Counted from the first letter of the stretch, positions 22,044 to 32,988 are shown. The stretch is DNA of 64,000 nucleotides from Buchnera aphidicola (Pemphigus populi) (GCF_964058935.1 NZ_OZ060372.1:434001-498000); one strand, 5' to 3'. Made by a program: numbers and translations. Notes: generated from the letters alone by a model not told the origin.

Positions 22044-22501
22044 ATGACAAATATAATACTAGACATACAAAAATCCTATTCCAATAATATTTATATACCA
22101 AGAAAAAAAGATTTTAAAATATGGTTAAAAAAAATTTTAAAAAATAAAAAATTAACATATGAAATTACTATAAGAATAGTAGACAAAAAAGAAATAAAAG
22201 AAATAAATTTAAAATATAGAAAAAAAAACCAACCTACTAATATATTATCTTTTCCAAATTTAGACACTACAAAAAAAAAATAAAATTTTTAGGAGATTTA
22301 ATTATTTGTCACACAGTAGTACAAGAAGAAGCTAAGGCACAAAAAAAAACACTAGAATCTCATTGGGCCCATATGACCATACATGGTGCTCTTCATTTAT
22401 TAGGATATGATCATGTAAATAAAATTCAACAAAAAATAATGGAATCATTAGAAATAAATATAATGCTAGCATTAGGATATATAAATCCATACACATTTTA
22501 A
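22044..22501 (+). pseudogene. ybeY: Endoribonuclease YbeY, one poly(A) frameshift (pseudogene or slippage-rescued)
   Basis: A metal-dependent endoribonuclease for 16S rRNA maturation and ribosome quality control. The first frame from ATG 22044 (MTNIILDIQKSY) runs through PTNILSFPNLDTTKKK and stops at 22281 within a run of ten A (22271-22280). One extra A moves into the frame KFLGDLIICHTVV, then the zinc motif HGALHLLGYDH, ending YINPYTF at 22501. The repaired protein is 152 residues (E. coli 155), with the catalytic histidines intact. The first frame is open further upstream to 21966, overlapping miaB; homology favours 22044, although no good binding site precedes it. Confidence 0.85.
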
Positions 22502-22589
22502 AATCTTAATAATGCATTTTTATTAAAAATAACTTGTATTTAAAATCACATAATAAAAATATTTATCATTAAATATACATTAGAATACT

Positions 22590-23459
22590 ATGAATGATGC
22601 AAATACACAAAATAAAGAAAATCGGAAAGGTTTTTTTTCTATCTTATTAAACTATATTTTCCATGATGAACCTAAAAATAAAGAAGATTTATTAAATTTT
22701 ATAAGAGATTCAAAAAAAAATGAACTAATAGATCAAGATACACGAGATATGCTAGAAGGTGTGATTGATATCACTAAACAACGTGTACGTGAAATTATGA
22801 TTCCAAGATCACAAATGATTACATTAAAACTAAATTATAATATCAATAAATGTTTAAATGTGATCATTAAATCAGCTCATTCTCGATTTCCTGTAATGAG
22901 TAATGATACCAACTATGTTGAAGGTTTACTTATGGCTAAAGATTTATTATCTTTTATGAAACTCACAAAAGAAAAATTCTGTATTAAAAACATTTTACGT
23001 CCAGCCATAGTAGTTCCAGAAAGTAAGTATGTAAATCATATGTTAAAGGAATTCCGTTTAAAACGATATCACATGGCAATAGTAATAGATGAATTTGGAG
23101 CGGTGTCTGGTTTAGTGACCATAGAAGATATTTTAGAATTAATTGTTGGAAAAATAGAAGATGAATACGATAATATAACAAACTTAAATATTCGCCAATT
23201 AAATCAGCATACATTTACTATTAAAGCATTAACTCATATTAAAGAATTTAATGAAACCTTTAATACTCATTTTAGACATAAAGAAGTAGATACTGTTGGT
23301 GGACTTGTTATGCAAGAATGTGGTCATCTTCCAAGAAGAGGTGATATTATCAATATAAAAGGATATCAATTTACAATACACTCAACAAATAGCAGACGTA
23401 TCATACAGTTACATGTAAATATTCCAGAAAATATTAAAATTAAAAAAATAAAAAAATAA
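22590..23459 (+). CDS. ybeX: CBS-domain protein YbeX/CorC (putative Mg/Co homeostasis factor)
   Basis: 289 residues. Two CBS repeats span roughly residues 65-190 (VREIMIPRSQMITL; SRFPVMSNDTNYVEGLLMAKDLL; AIVIDEFGAVSGLVTIEDILELIVG), followed by the CorC/HlyC C-terminal domain (HKEVDTVGGLVMQECGHLPRRGD). The family is linked to magnesium and cobalt efflux in enterobacteria, and more recently to ribosome function together with YbeY, its neighbour here. The protein lacks the membrane part seen in longer CorC relatives. Confidence in the family is high, in the exact role moderate. Confidence 0.92.
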   Translation: MNDANTQNKENRKGFFSILLNYIFHDEPKNKEDLLNFIRDSKKNELIDQDTRDMLEGVIDITKQRVREIMIPRSQMITLKLNYNINKCLNVIIKSAHSRFPVMSNDTNYVEGLLMAKDLLSFMKLTKEKFCIKNILRPAIVVPESKYVNHMLKEFRLKRYHMAIVIDEFGAVSGLVTIEDILELIVGKIEDEYDNITNLNIRQLNQHTFTIKALTHIKEFNETFNTHFRHKEVDTVGGLVMQECGHLPRRGDIINIKGYQFTIHSTNSRRIIQLHVNIPENIKIKKIKK

Positions 23460-23761
23460 AATTTTTTATATCTATTCATTTAACTTATTTTTTTAATAAA
23501 AAAAATCCAGATTTAAATAAAATACTAAATTTTTTATATATTAAAATAATATTTAAACGAAACTAAACTAAATAAAATTATATATAAAATATATATCATG
23601 AATTATCAAGACAAAACATTAAATTATATATAAATTTATAATTTTTCATATACAATATTAAAAAAACACTTATTTATATTATTAAAAATAATAAAAAATA
23701 ATCATTTTTTATTCTATTTTTAGAATATAATTTTTAATTTAAATTCTTATTAAAGCATATT
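23460..23761. other. Gene-free stretch between ybeX and leuS
   Basis: In E. coli lnt and the glt transporter genes separate these two loci. Here about 300 bases of near-pure A+T remain. I recognise no remnant of lnt, no hairpin of note and no RNA gene. Confidence 0.55.
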
Positions 23762-26347
23762 ATGAAAGAAATATATCAACCTGAAGAAATAGAAAAATAC
23801 GTACAAAATATTTGGAATAAAAATAATACTTTTACCGTAACTGAAAATGATAAAAAAGAAAAGTACTATTGTTTAGCCATGTTGCCTTATCCTTCTGGAA
23901 ATTTACATATGGGTCATGTTAGAAATTATACGATAAGTGATGTTATTGCTCGTTATCAAAGAATGTTGGGAAAAAATGTTTTACAACCTATAGGTTGGGA
24001 TGCTTTTGGATTACCAGCAGAAGAAACTGCTATTAAAAATAATATATCTCCAAAATTATGGACTTATAGAAATATTAAAAAAATGAAAAAACAATTGAAA
24101 TCACTAGGATTTAGTTATGACTGGAGCCGAGAAATAACAACTTGTCATCCTAATTTTTATCATTGGGAACAATGGTTTTTTACTAAAATGTATGAAAAAA
24201 AACTTGTTTACAAAAAGTCTTCATCTGTAAATTGGTGCCCTGTAGACAAAACAGTATTAGCTAACGAACAAGTGATAAATGGTTGTTGTTGGCGTTGTAA
24301 TACAAAAATAATATTTAAACATATTCCGCAATGGTTCATAAAAACAACAAAATATGCTGAAGAATTACTCAATGATATTGAAAAATTAAAATACTGGCCT
24401 GAAAAAGTAAAAAAAATGCAGAAAAATTGGATAGGTCGTTCAGAAGGATTAAATATTACTTTCAATATCTTAAATAGCAAAAATAAAATAACAATATATA
24501 CTACTCAACCTAATTTAATTATGAAAGCAACATATATTGCTATATCTCCTTTTCATCTATTTTCACGAAAATTAGCAATTAAAAATAAAATAATAGCAAA
24601 ATTTATAAAAAAAACATATGAAATGATGGATTCACAATCTTGTATTGATTCTATAAAAAAATTAGGAAAAAATACAAAAAAATATGTTATTCATCCATTA
24701 ACTAATACTCTTTTGCCTATTTGGATAACCAACTACTTACTGGTGGAAAATATAACGGATGCAATAATTGCTATACCTGCTTATAACCAAAACGATATGA
24801 ATTTCGCTATTCAGTATAAATTAAAAAGTAAACCTACTATTAGCAACTTAAATAGCAACATATCCACACCCATAAATAATGTAATAAGAAAAAAAAGAAA
24901 ATTTTCTAATTATCAAAAATTTAATAAAATCAACGAGAAAGAAGTTTTTTCAGACATAAGTCGTTTGTTACTTGAAATGGGTATTGCAAAAAAAACAATA
25001 CATTATAAATTAAAAGATTGGACAGTTTCTAGACAAAGATACTGGGGTACACCTATTCCTATGGCAACAGATAAAAAAAATAGAATAATACCTATACCTG
25101 ATGATCAATTACCTATTATCTTGCCTGAAAAAAATACTGTACAAGAAATTCAAGATTTTTTAAAAAAAGGAAAAAAATCAAATCCAATTAATATCAATAA
25201 TCAATTAGCTTTTCAAGAAACTGATACATTTGACACCTTTATGGAATCTTCATGGTACTATATAAGATATACATCTCCAAATTTTAATAGCATGGTTAAT
25301 ACTGAAGCTGCTAATTATTGGCTACCTATAGATCAATATATAGGAGGAATTGAACATGCTACTATGCATTTAATATATATTCGACTCTATCATAAATTAT
25401 TACGAGATTTTGGATTAGTTAATACCGATGAACCAATAAAAAAATTATTATGTCAAGGCATGGTTCTTTCAGATGCGTTTTATTTTATCACGAATACCAA
25501 TCAACGGTATTGGGTTTCTCCCTCATTAGTCAATACAAAAAAAGACCAATATGGGAAAATTACACATACCTACAAAGAAAATGGAAAAAAATTAATTTAT
25601 GCTGGCATGATAAAAATGTCAAAATCAAAAAATAATGGTATTGAACCTGAATTAATTATTAAAAAATATGGAGCTGATACTGTTAGATTGTTTATTATGT
25701 TTGCAGCACCAATAGAATCCTCTCTTGAATGGAAAGAATCAGGTATAAAGGGAATCTATCGTTTTTTACAAAAACTATGGAAATTAATTTATCATCATAT
25801 AAATGAAAAAAACTATCATATTAATCTAGATACAACTGAATTAACTATTCAGCAAAAACAAATACGTTATAAATTACATAAAACAATTATAAAAGTTTCT
25901 GATGATATTAATCGACGTCAAACTTTTAATACCGCTATTTCAGCTATTATGGAATTAGTAAACTGTTTGATAAAGAAAAAAAAAGAAAATGAACAAGATT
26001 ATGCATTAATGCAAGAATCTTTAATGATTGTAATAAAAATGCTATATCCATTCACACCGCATTTTAGTTTTATTACTTTTCAAATATTAAATAAAAATCA
26101 CACTATAAAAGATGACATTTCTTGGCCTATTGCTGATCAAGAAGCAATATTAGAAACATCAAAAATTATTGCAATACAAATTAATGGTAAAACACGTTGT
26201 ACAATATCAATAAATATTAATCACTCTAAAGAAATGATTTTATCTCAAGCAAAAAAAGAACCATCGATAATTAAATTCATCGAAAATCGCATTATTAATA
26301 AAATTATTTATATACCTAAAAAAGTATTAAACTTTATCATATCTTAA
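23762..26347 (+). CDS. leuS: Leucyl-tRNA synthetase with degenerate editing pocket
   Basis: Class I synthetase for leucine, 861 residues (E. coli 860). The HIGH motif appears as PYPSGNLHMGH near residue 42, the zinc-type insert as WCPVDKTVL with CCWRC, and KMSKSKNNG near residue 620. The CP1 editing domain is present but altered: the threonine-rich TTRPDT of E. coli (247-252) reads TTQPNL at the same residue numbers, so the discriminating T252 is Leu; the GTG before the second editing motif reads ITD; D342 is Asn, while D345 is kept. A bulky side chain at 252 blocks hydrolytic editing in E. coli LeuRS, so post-transfer editing is probably impaired. Aminoacylation motifs look intact. Confidence 0.96.
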   Translation: MKEIYQPEEIEKYVQNIWNKNNTFTVTENDKKEKYYCLAMLPYPSGNLHMGHVRNYTISDVIARYQRMLGKNVLQPIGWDAFGLPAEETAIKNNISPKLWTYRNIKKMKKQLKSLGFSYDWSREITTCHPNFYHWEQWFFTKMYEKKLVYKKSSSVNWCPVDKTVLANEQVINGCCWRCNTKIIFKHIPQWFIKTTKYAEELLNDIEKLKYWPEKVKKMQKNWIGRSEGLNITFNILNSKNKITIYTTQPNLIMKATYIAISPFHLFSRKLAIKNKIIAKFIKKTYEMMDSQSCIDSIKKLGKNTKKYVIHPLTNTLLPIWITNYLLVENITDAIIAIPAYNQNDMNFAIQYKLKSKPTISNLNSNISTPINNVIRKKRKFSNYQKFNKINEKEVFSDISRLLLEMGIAKKTIHYKLKDWTVSRQRYWGTPIPMATDKKNRIIPIPDDQLPIILPEKNTVQEIQDFLKKGKKSNPININNQLAFQETDTFDTFMESSWYYIRYTSPNFNSMVNTEAANYWLPIDQYIGGIEHATMHLIYIRLYHKLLRDFGLVNTDEPIKKLLCQGMVLSDAFYFITNTNQRYWVSPSLVNTKKDQYGKITHTYKENGKKLIYAGMIKMSKSKNNGIEPELIIKKYGADTVRLFIMFAAPIESSLEWKESGIKGIYRFLQKLWKLIYHHINEKNYHINLDTTELTIQQKQIRYKLHKTIIKVSDDINRRQTFNTAISAIMELVNCLIKKKKENEQDYALMQESLMIVIKMLYPFTPHFSFITFQILNKNHTIKDDISWPIADQEAILETSKIIAIQINGKTRCTISININHSKEMILSQAKKEPSIIKFIENRIINKIIYIPKKVLNFIIS

Positions 26348-26430
26348 AATATAAGAATAATATTCTTATACTTTTTTTAAAATATCATATAAAATATAAA
26401 AATATAAAATCTATTCGAAAAAAGTTATTA

Positions 26431-27428
26431 ATGATTCTTAAAATTAATGCAGAAAATTTAGAAAATCAGTTACTGAAAGGATTAAATAATTCTTATTTTA
26501 TTATTGGAAAAGAAGAATTCTTTATTCAAGAAAGTAAAAAAATTTTATTAAAATTAGCAAAAAAAAAACAATATTTTGAAACAATTTCAGTATATATTAA
26601 ATCCAATACAGATTGGCAAAAAATAATGAATACGTATCAAGATCAGAGTATATTTTTTACAAAAAAAATTATTATTTTAATATATAAAAAAGATACATTA
26701 GATAATAATTTTTATAAAAATTTTAAAAAACTATCTTTCCTATTTAATAAAAATATTTTATTCATTATGCAATTTGAAAACACCAAAATTTATCATCAAA
26801 AAAAAAATTTTTTTGATCAATTACAAACCAAATCCACTATTATTTACTGTAATACGCTTAAATTGAATGATTGGTATAATTGGGTAGATAAAAAAATTTT
26901 AAAAATGAAACTAAATATCAATGATAATGTAAAAAAATTATTATATCAAAACTATGAAGGGAATCTCTTTGCATTATCAAATATATTAAATATATTTGCA
27001 TTGCTTTATCCATCTACTGAAATTACCTTACATCAATCAAAAAAAATAATAGAAGATTTATCACTGTTTACTCCTGTACAATGGATAAATGCCATATTTG
27101 AAAATAAAAAAAAAAGTCTCTTAAAATAATAGATAGATTGCATAAACAACAATATAATCCTACACTTTTAATCCGATTAATACAAAAAGATTTGCTAATA
27201 TTAATTCATATGAAAAGAAATCAAAAAATAAATTATCATCTATTTTTAAATGAAAAAAAAATTTGTCATAAACGAAATCTAATATTAATTAATGCTTGCA
27301 TAAATAGCAAAAACGAAAATTTATATAAAATGATAAAAATCATCACACATTTAGAATTAAAAATAAAAAAAAACCATAGTAATCAATCGTTATGGACACA
27401 ATTAAGATTACTATCTTTACAATTCTAA
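26431..27428 (+). pseudogene. holA: DNA polymerase III delta subunit, one poly(A) frameshift (pseudogene or slippage-rescued)
   Basis: Delta opens the beta clamp within the clamp loader. The frame from ATG 26431 (MILKINAENLENQL) runs 232 codons and stops at 27129 after passing a run of ten A (27106-27115). One extra A enters the frame SLKIIDRLHKQQYNPTLLIRLIQKDLL, which continues to 27428 (SLWTQLRLLSLQF). The repaired length is 332 residues against 343 in E. coli, and similarity to E. coli HolA runs across the junction. Delta is needed for replication, so a silent loss would be surprising; slippage rescue or sequencing error is more likely. It follows leuS, as in E. coli (lptE is missing between them). 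Confidence 0.85.
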
Positions 27429-27457
27429 TTATATAAAATATAAAATAAGGACAAATA

Positions 27458-27780
27458 ATATCATTATTATATGCAATACTTGGTAAAAATTTCAATTTGA
27501 TTCATTATTATGATGTCACTTACTCCTAATTTTTAACTAAATAAATGTCTTTAAAAATATTATTTTAACAACTAATTATATTTCATATAATTAGTTATAC
27601 CTATAATATATAAAAAATAAATATGATATATAGCCATAAAAATATTTATTTTAAAATCAATTTTGTAGAACTTAAAAAATTTTTATATGTAATCAATATA
27701 TTAAAAAACATATCAAAAAAAATATTAGATATAAAAATCAATTTTTTCTATTATTAGATAATAAAATTTAATATCAATTA
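27458..27780 (+). pseudogene. nadD: Remnant of nicotinate-nucleotide adenylyltransferase
   Basis: Directly behind holA, where E. coli has nadD, one frame reads SLLYAILGKNFNLIHYYDV from 27461. This resembles the NadD start (LFGGTFDPVHYGH), with the nucleotide-binding GGTFDP degraded to GKNFNL. The codon where the start should be (27458) is ATA, yet AAGGA at 27447-27451 is still correctly spaced. Stops and frame changes follow; a later piece (SHKNIYFKINFVELKKF) resembles the F-x-L-x-E-L-K-R part of NadD. A 12-base hairpin with a 3-base loop lies at 27570-27596. The 3' limit is approximate. From 27780 to 28112 I see nothing else. Confidence 0.5.
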
Positions 27781-28112
27781 ATCATTAAGAAAATTGAAAT
27801 TTTGACTAAATTTTTTTATTTATTAATTTTTAAACACAGTATGAACAAAATATATGATATGATCTCTATCATTAAAAACTAAATAAAAAATAAAATTAAA
27901 AATTATCGCCCACTATATTAATATAAATCAGATATTATTTTTTAACAATCTATATATTAATATTTAATCAATATATAAAAGTAATAATTATAAAATAGGA
28001 AAAACTCTACATTTTTATTACTAATATCAGCACGCTAATATATAAAAACTACATTTGTATGAATTTTATTTTCATATATTTAATAAATAAATTTAATAAT
28101 AAGACAAATTAT

Positions 28113-28343
28113 ATGTATACGGAAAAAGATTATATCTTAAATTTAATTAATTTACGTTGTCCCGATCCTATAATGAAATTAAGAGAAAAATTAAGAAAAA
28201 TAAAAAAAGATGAAGTAATACTCATTTTAGCAGATGATCCTTCTACTAAAAGAGAAATTCCTCAACTATGTTTTTTTATGGGACATGTATTATTATATAG
28301 TAATATTAATGAAATACCTTACCAATATCTATTAAAAAAGTGA
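28113..28343 (+). CDS. tusA: Sulfur carrier protein TusA
   Basis: Accepts sulfur from IscS and passes it along the Tus relay for 2-thiolation of tRNA wobble uridines. Start chosen at ATG 28113 ([10 protein letters not shown]), which gives 76 residues; a longer frame from 28059 adds 18 unconserved residues. The active Cys is in [15 protein letters not shown] near residue 15; [19 protein letters not shown] matches the rest of the family. tusE of the same relay is in this window too (52983). It is convergent with glpE, with 30 bases between the stops. Confidence 0.93.
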   Translation: MYTEKDYILNLINLRCPDPIMKLREKLRKIKKDEVILILADDPSTKREIPQLCFFMGHVLLYSNINEIPYQYLLKK

Positions 28344-28373
28344 TATTATTATTTAATAAAAATTAATTTTATA

Positions 28374-28697
28374 TTAGTTATATTCTATTAACATGGGAAA
28401 TGCAACGCTCCATTCTTTGAATCCACCATTTACACTATAAACTTTTTTAAATCCTTGATTATTTAGATATGATGCAACATATTTACTTTTTATTCCATGA
28501 TAACAAATAACCATAATGGGTATCGATACACTTATTAATGTAGAAAAACTTTCTAACAAATACAATGGTACATGACTAGATCCATAAATATGAGATGATC
28601 TAAAACTATCATTATCTCTAATATCTAATAATATAATACTACCGTGTAATAACATGTTTACAGCATGAACGACATCAATACATATTGAATTTTCCAT
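28374..28697 (-). CDS. glpE: Single-domain rhodanese, GlpE-like thiosulfate sulfurtransferase
   Basis: 107 residues forming one rhodanese domain. LLDIRDNDSF near residue 23 and the active loop ICYHGIKSK with Cys near residue 64 match E. coli GlpE (MCYHGNSS); the C-terminal YSVNGGFKEW also fits. It transfers sulfane sulfur to cyanide or a protein acceptor; the physiological partner is unsettled even in E. coli. Its tail-to-tail position with tusA hints at a sulfur-handling pair, but this is inference. The glycerol genes normally next to glpE are absent. Confidence 0.88.
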   Translation of the reverse strand: MENSICIDVVHAVNMLLHGSIILLDIRDNDSFRSSHIYGSSHVPLYLLESFSTLISVSIPIMVICYHGIKSKYVASYLNNQGFKKVYSVNGGFKEWSVAFPMLIEYN

Positions 28698-28817
28698 TTT
28701 ACATTAATCCATATTGAATATTAATGAATCTAGCCATATAAATATATATTACTGATATAATGTTTTTAAAAAAAAATTATAAAAAGAAATTTTATCGTTT
28801 ATCAATATAAAAAATTT

Positions 28818-29930
28818 TTATGAAATTAATAATTTTAATATACGACGTAGTGGTTCAGCTGCCCCCCATAATAATTGATCCCCAACAGTAAAGGCGGATA
28901 AATATTTTTTACCCATACTTAATTTACGCAATCTTCCTACAGGAGTAATTAATTTACCTGTAACCGCAGTAGGTGTTAAACTGTGCACAGTTTGATACTG
29001 ATTATTAGGAATCACACATACCCATTTATTATGATTTGATAAAATTTGTTCAATTGCTAATACTGAAATATCTTTTTTCAATTTGATAGTAAAAGATTGA
29101 CTATGACAACGAAGCGATCCCACCCTGACACATATACCATCAATTAAAATTTTATTTTCCAAACCTAATATTTTATTAGTCTCTGCTTGCCCTTTCCACT
29201 CTTCTTTGCTCTGCCCGCTTTCCATCCATTTATCAATCCAAGGAATCACACTACCTGCTAAAGGAACAGAAAAATTTTTTTTTGGAAATTTATATGAACG
29301 AGCAATCTTGGTCACTTTTTCTTCAATATATAATGGAGATGCATTTATATTATTTAAGTCTTGAGATACTGATTGATATAAAACACCCATTTGATGCAGT
29401 AATTCCATCATGTGTTTCGCACCTGAACCAGATGCTGCTTGATAAGTAGAAACACTTATCCACTCTATTAAATTAGCAGCAAATAAACCACCTAAAGACA
29501 TCAACATTAGACTTACCGTACAGTTACCACCTATAAAATTTTTAATGCCACAATTAATTCCTTTTTCTATTATATTCTTATTAACTGGATCTAAAACTAT
29601 AATAGAATCTTTTTCCATTCTTAGCGTGGAGGCAGCATCTATCCAATAACCGTTCCATCCTGTTTTTCTCAGTTGATCAAAAACAGTATTGGTATATTCT
29701 CCACCTTGACAAGTAATAATTATGTCTAGTGATTTTAATACTTCAATACTATAGGCATTTTCTAATTTAGATGAAACAATACCTTCTATTTTAGGTCCCA
29801 TTTGACCTATTTGTGACGTAGAAAAAAAAATAGGAATTATTGAATCAAAATCATGTTCTATACACATTCTATTAAATAATACTGATCCTACCATTCCTCT
29901 CCAGCCAATAAAACCAACTTTTTTTTTCAT
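28818..29930 (-). CDS. asd: Aspartate-semialdehyde dehydrogenase
   Basis: Reduces aspartyl phosphate to aspartate semialdehyde, the branch point to lysine, diaminopimelate, threonine and methionine. 370 residues. The N-terminal NADP fold reads [13 protein letters not shown]; the catalytic Cys is in [11 protein letters not shown] near residue 135; the active-site His is in [13 protein letters not shown] near residue 274. The start at 29930 ([12 protein letters not shown]) aligns with E. coli. It is divergent from yhgN, an E. coli neighbour. It supplies the pathway completed by lysA at 17399. Confidence 0.97.
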   Translation of the reverse strand: MKKKVGFIGWRGMVGSVLFNRMCIEHDFDSIIPIFFSTSQIGQMGPKIEGIVSSKLENAYSIEVLKSLDIIITCQGGEYTNTVFDQLRKTGWNGYWIDAASTLRMEKDSIIVLDPVNKNIIEKGINCGIKNFIGGNCTVSLMLMSLGGLFAANLIEWISVSTYQAASGSGAKHMMELLHQMGVLYQSVSQDLNNINASPLYIEEKVTKIARSYKFPKKNFSVPLAGSVIPWIDKWMESGQSKEEWKGQAETNKILGLENKILIDGICVRVGSLRCHSQSFTIKLKKDISVLAIEQILSNHNKWVCVIPNNQYQTVHSLTPTAVTGKLITPVGRLRKLSMGKKYLSAFTVGDQLLWGAAEPLRRILKLLIS

Positions 29931-30612
29931 TTTTTTTCTTAAAAAATATCAGATTAATCAAGATGAACTATAATATATAAGATATGTACTTTTATTAATA
30001 AAATATTATTAATGCATAAATTTATTAAAAAAACAGTATTATTTTTCTAAATTCTTTAATGATTTTAAATCAAAAATTACTTAATTTCATAATTTATTTT
30101 ATAAAAACAAATAATATAAATGTAATATACAAAATTTAATTCTAAATTAAAAAGCAAGTCTTTATGAAATTCATAATATAGTTTATTTTAGATATATTAT
30201 ACATAATATAAAAATATTTACTATCTAATAAAATAATAAATACACGATATATTATATCATATCATATCAGTTAATTATTTTATTTTTAATTTTTATTAAT
30301 AAAAACAATTAATTTTTATTAAAAATATTATTTATTTAAATAAAAAATAAATATAGATAAAAATTAATTATTTTATATGATTAATTTTTAATATACTATA
30401 TTAGATAAATATTAATATTTTAATATCTTTATTAAAAATAAAATTCTTTAATTACTGAATCATAAATAGAATATATTATTAAATAATTTATCTACAAATA
30501 TTATTTAGTATTTAATAAAACTAATCTTTAAAATATTTCTTCTATATATAAAAATAAATATTAAAGAATAATATATATATTCATTAAATATAAATAGGAT
30601 GCAATACTTAAA
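29931..30612. other. Long divergent intergenic region asd / yhgN
   Basis: About 680 bases upstream of both genes, so it must hold both promoters. Composition is almost only A and T, with overlapping imperfect palindromes. No open frame, gene remnant or RNA gene was recognised. It is much longer than needed for two promoters, which suggests a lost gene eroded beyond recognition. Confidence 0.5.
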
Positions 30613-31206
30613 ATGACTGAAATAATTTCTGCTACTATACTTTTAATATTAATAATGGATCCTCTTGGTAATTTACCAATTTTTATGTCAGTTCTGAAAA
30701 ATATTGAATCCAATCGACGTCGAATAGTGCTTATTAGAGAAATGATTATTTCTTTAATCATTATGCTGCTATTTCTATTTGCAGGTGAAAGAATATTATC
30801 TGCTCTTAATTTAAGAACAGAAACGGTATCTATATCTGGGGGTATTATTCTATTTTTGATTGCTGTTAAAATGATTTTTCCTTCTGAAGAAGAAACTAAT
30901 AATATCATTATTTCTGATGAAGAACCTTTTTTAGTGCCTTTAGCTATGCCACTCATTGCTGGACCTTCTTTATTAGCAACTCTAATACTATTATCCCATC
31001 AGTATCCAAATAAAATATTATACCTATCTGGAGCGTTAATTATTGCATGGAGTGTAACGGTAATAATATTACTTTCATCTGAATTATTTTTACGTTTATT
31101 TAGTAAAAAAGGCGTGAGTGCTTTAGAACGATTAATGGGATTAGTATTAATTATGTTATCAACTCAAATGTTTCTGGACGGAATTCAGTCTTGGTTTCAA
31201 CATTAA
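30613..31206 (+). CDS. yhgN: MarC-family inner-membrane protein YhgN
   Basis: 197 residues with about six hydrophobic helices, exactly the E. coli YhgN length. It opens with the family motif (ILIMDPLGNLPIFMSVL) near residue 14 and has a repeated half with the matching PLAMPLIAGPSLLATLI near residue 113. Function is unknown; family members are sometimes annotated as antibiotic transporters without good evidence. Retention in a reduced genome suggests a real transport or membrane role. The neighbourhood with asd is the same as in E. coli. Confidence 0.92.
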   Translation: MTEIISATILLILIMDPLGNLPIFMSVLKNIESNRRRIVLIREMIISLIIMLLFLFAGERILSALNLRTETVSISGGIILFLIAVKMIFPSEEETNNIIISDEEPFLVPLAMPLIAGPSLLATLILLSHQYPNKILYLSGALIIAWSVTVIILLSSELFLRLFSKKGVSALERLMGLVLIMLSTQMFLDGIQSWFQH

Positions 31207-31767
31207 ATTAATTTTTATACTTAAACAATAAATCTAATTCATTATATCTAATAAATATTTATATTATAAATCTGATATATTAATCATTTATAATATATTA
31301 TAACATTTCTAAAAATTTTATATATATAATATTTATATAAAAATAAATATTATATATAAATAAAGAAATTATATGTTAATAATATTATATATTATTTATT
31401 AAATATAATTTATTAATACATTTTTGTTTTTATTAAAAAATAAATTCTTTCTTAATATAACTATATTTAATACATTTATATAAAATAATGATATAACATA
31501 AATAAATTAAAATAAATATAAGTTAATATTCAATATATGCATACTATTTAGTTTCTATATTCATAGAAACACGAATATATTAAAGATACCAATAATCGAA
31601 TTATGATATACTTGATATTTCATTTTGTTATTTATATTAATTTTAATTAATATAAAAATATTACTTAAATAAAAAATTTAAAATATTATATAAAATAACT
31701 ATTTTAAAATCATTTATGCTAAATATTAACATTTAAATAACAGAAAACTACCACATAGAGAAAACAC
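31207..31767. other. Gene-free stretch between yhgN and pgk
   Basis: About 560 bases. Two hairpins are visible: a 15-base perfect stem, A and T only (31321-31335 with 31344-31358), and an 8-base stem GTTTCTAT/ATAGAAAC (31551-31570). E. coli has epd ahead of pgk; I see no trace of it. The pgk promoter should lie here, but I cannot place it with confidence. Confidence 0.5.
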
Positions 31768-32931
31768 ATGATTAATCTATTAGATTTAGATATTTCTAAT
31801 AAACGAGTTCTCATAAGATTAGATCTTAATGTTCCTATTAAAAATAATATCATAGAATCAGATGCTCGTATTTTAGCAACATTACCAACAATTAAATTAG
31901 CATTAAAAAAAAATGCAAAAGTTATGATTATGTCCCATTTAGGTAGACCACAAGACGAAACATATGACAAAAAATTATCTTTATTTCCAATTTATGAATA
32001 TCTTAAAAAAAAAATAAAAAATATTAAAATTCATTTTAGTAAAGATTATCTCAATGGCATTGATGTTAATTCAGGTGAACTATTTTTATTAGAAAATGTA
32101 AGATTTAATAAAGGAGAACAAGAAAATAATATTTCATTATCGAAAAAATATGCTGCTTTATGCGATATTTTCGTTATGGATGCTTTTGGAACAGCACACC
32201 GAATAGAATCATCTACCTACGGAGTAGCACAGTTCGCACCCATAGCGTGTGCGGGACCTTTATTACAATCAGAATTAACTGCTTTATCCAAAGCTTTAAA
32301 AAATCCTGATCGTCCCATGATAGCAATTGTCGGAGGATCTAAAATATCCACAAAATTTAATATATTAAATGCATTAGTAAACATAGCAGATAATATTATT
32401 GTAGGTGGTGGCATAGCAAATACTTTTATTTCCATTGATCATCCGGTAGGAAATTCCTTGCATGAACCAAAATTTATTAATCAAGCTAAAATTTTAAAAA
32501 AAAAGAATAATATCCTCATACCAGTTGATTCCAGAGTTGGAACTCATTTTAGTGAAAATAGCCCTGCCATAATAAAAAAAATCAATCAAATTAATAACAA
32601 TGAAGAAATTATGGATTTTGGAGATCAAACCATAAAAAATATGATTTATCTTTTAAATACAGCTAAAACTATTCTCTGGAATGGACCTGTAGGAGTATTT
32701 GAATTTCCAAATTTTAGAAAAGGAACTCAAAAATTAGCACAAACTATTGCAAATAGTGATGCTTTTTCTATAGCAGGAGGTGGAGATACATTGTCTGTAA
32801 TAGATATGTTTAAAATAAAAAAGAAAATTTCATATATTTCAACAGGAGGTGGTGCTTTTCTAAAATTTCTTGAAGGTAATACCTTACCTACTGTAAAAAT
32901 ATTACAACAAAGATCACTAAAAAAAATATAA
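31768..32931 (+). CDS. pgk: Phosphoglycerate kinase
   Basis: Glycolytic ATP-making step: 1,3-bisphosphoglycerate plus ADP to 3-phosphoglycerate plus ATP. 387 residues, the E. coli length. Substrate motifs [10 protein letters not shown] near residue 18, SHLGRP near residue 52, and DAFGTAHR; nucleotide motifs [18 protein letters not shown], and the C-terminal GGGDTL and [13 protein letters not shown]. Followed 57 bases later by fbaA, preserving the epd-pgk-fbaA order except for the missing epd. Frame intact. Confidence 0.97.
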   Translation: MINLLDLDISNKRVLIRLDLNVPIKNNIIESDARILATLPTIKLALKKNAKVMIMSHLGRPQDETYDKKLSLFPIYEYLKKKIKNIKIHFSKDYLNGIDVNSGELFLLENVRFNKGEQENNISLSKKYAALCDIFVMDAFGTAHRIESSTYGVAQFAPIACAGPLLQSELTALSKALKNPDRPMIAIVGGSKISTKFNILNALVNIADNIIVGGGIANTFISIDHPVGNSLHEPKFINQAKILKKKNNILIPVDSRVGTHFSENSPAIIKKINQINNNEEIMDFGDQTIKNMIYLLNTAKTILWNGPVGVFEFPNFRKGTQKLAQTIANSDAFSIAGGGDTLSVIDMFKIKKKISYISTGGGAFLKFLEGNTLPTVKILQQRSLKKI

Positions 32932-32988
32932 AAAATTATTTTATGCATATATAAAAAATAAATAATTTTTTTAAATAGGAAAATAGCT

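Noticed and set aside
30180..30600. Dense short palindromes in the asd/yhgN gap that look like a repeat array
   Set aside because: No repeated unit or regular spacing; simple A+T-rich sequence, not a CRISPR or origin array.
31321..31358. 15-base perfect stem, A and T only, between yhgN and pgk
   Set aside because: With only A and T present such stems arise easily by chance; no T run or clear position relative to a gene end.
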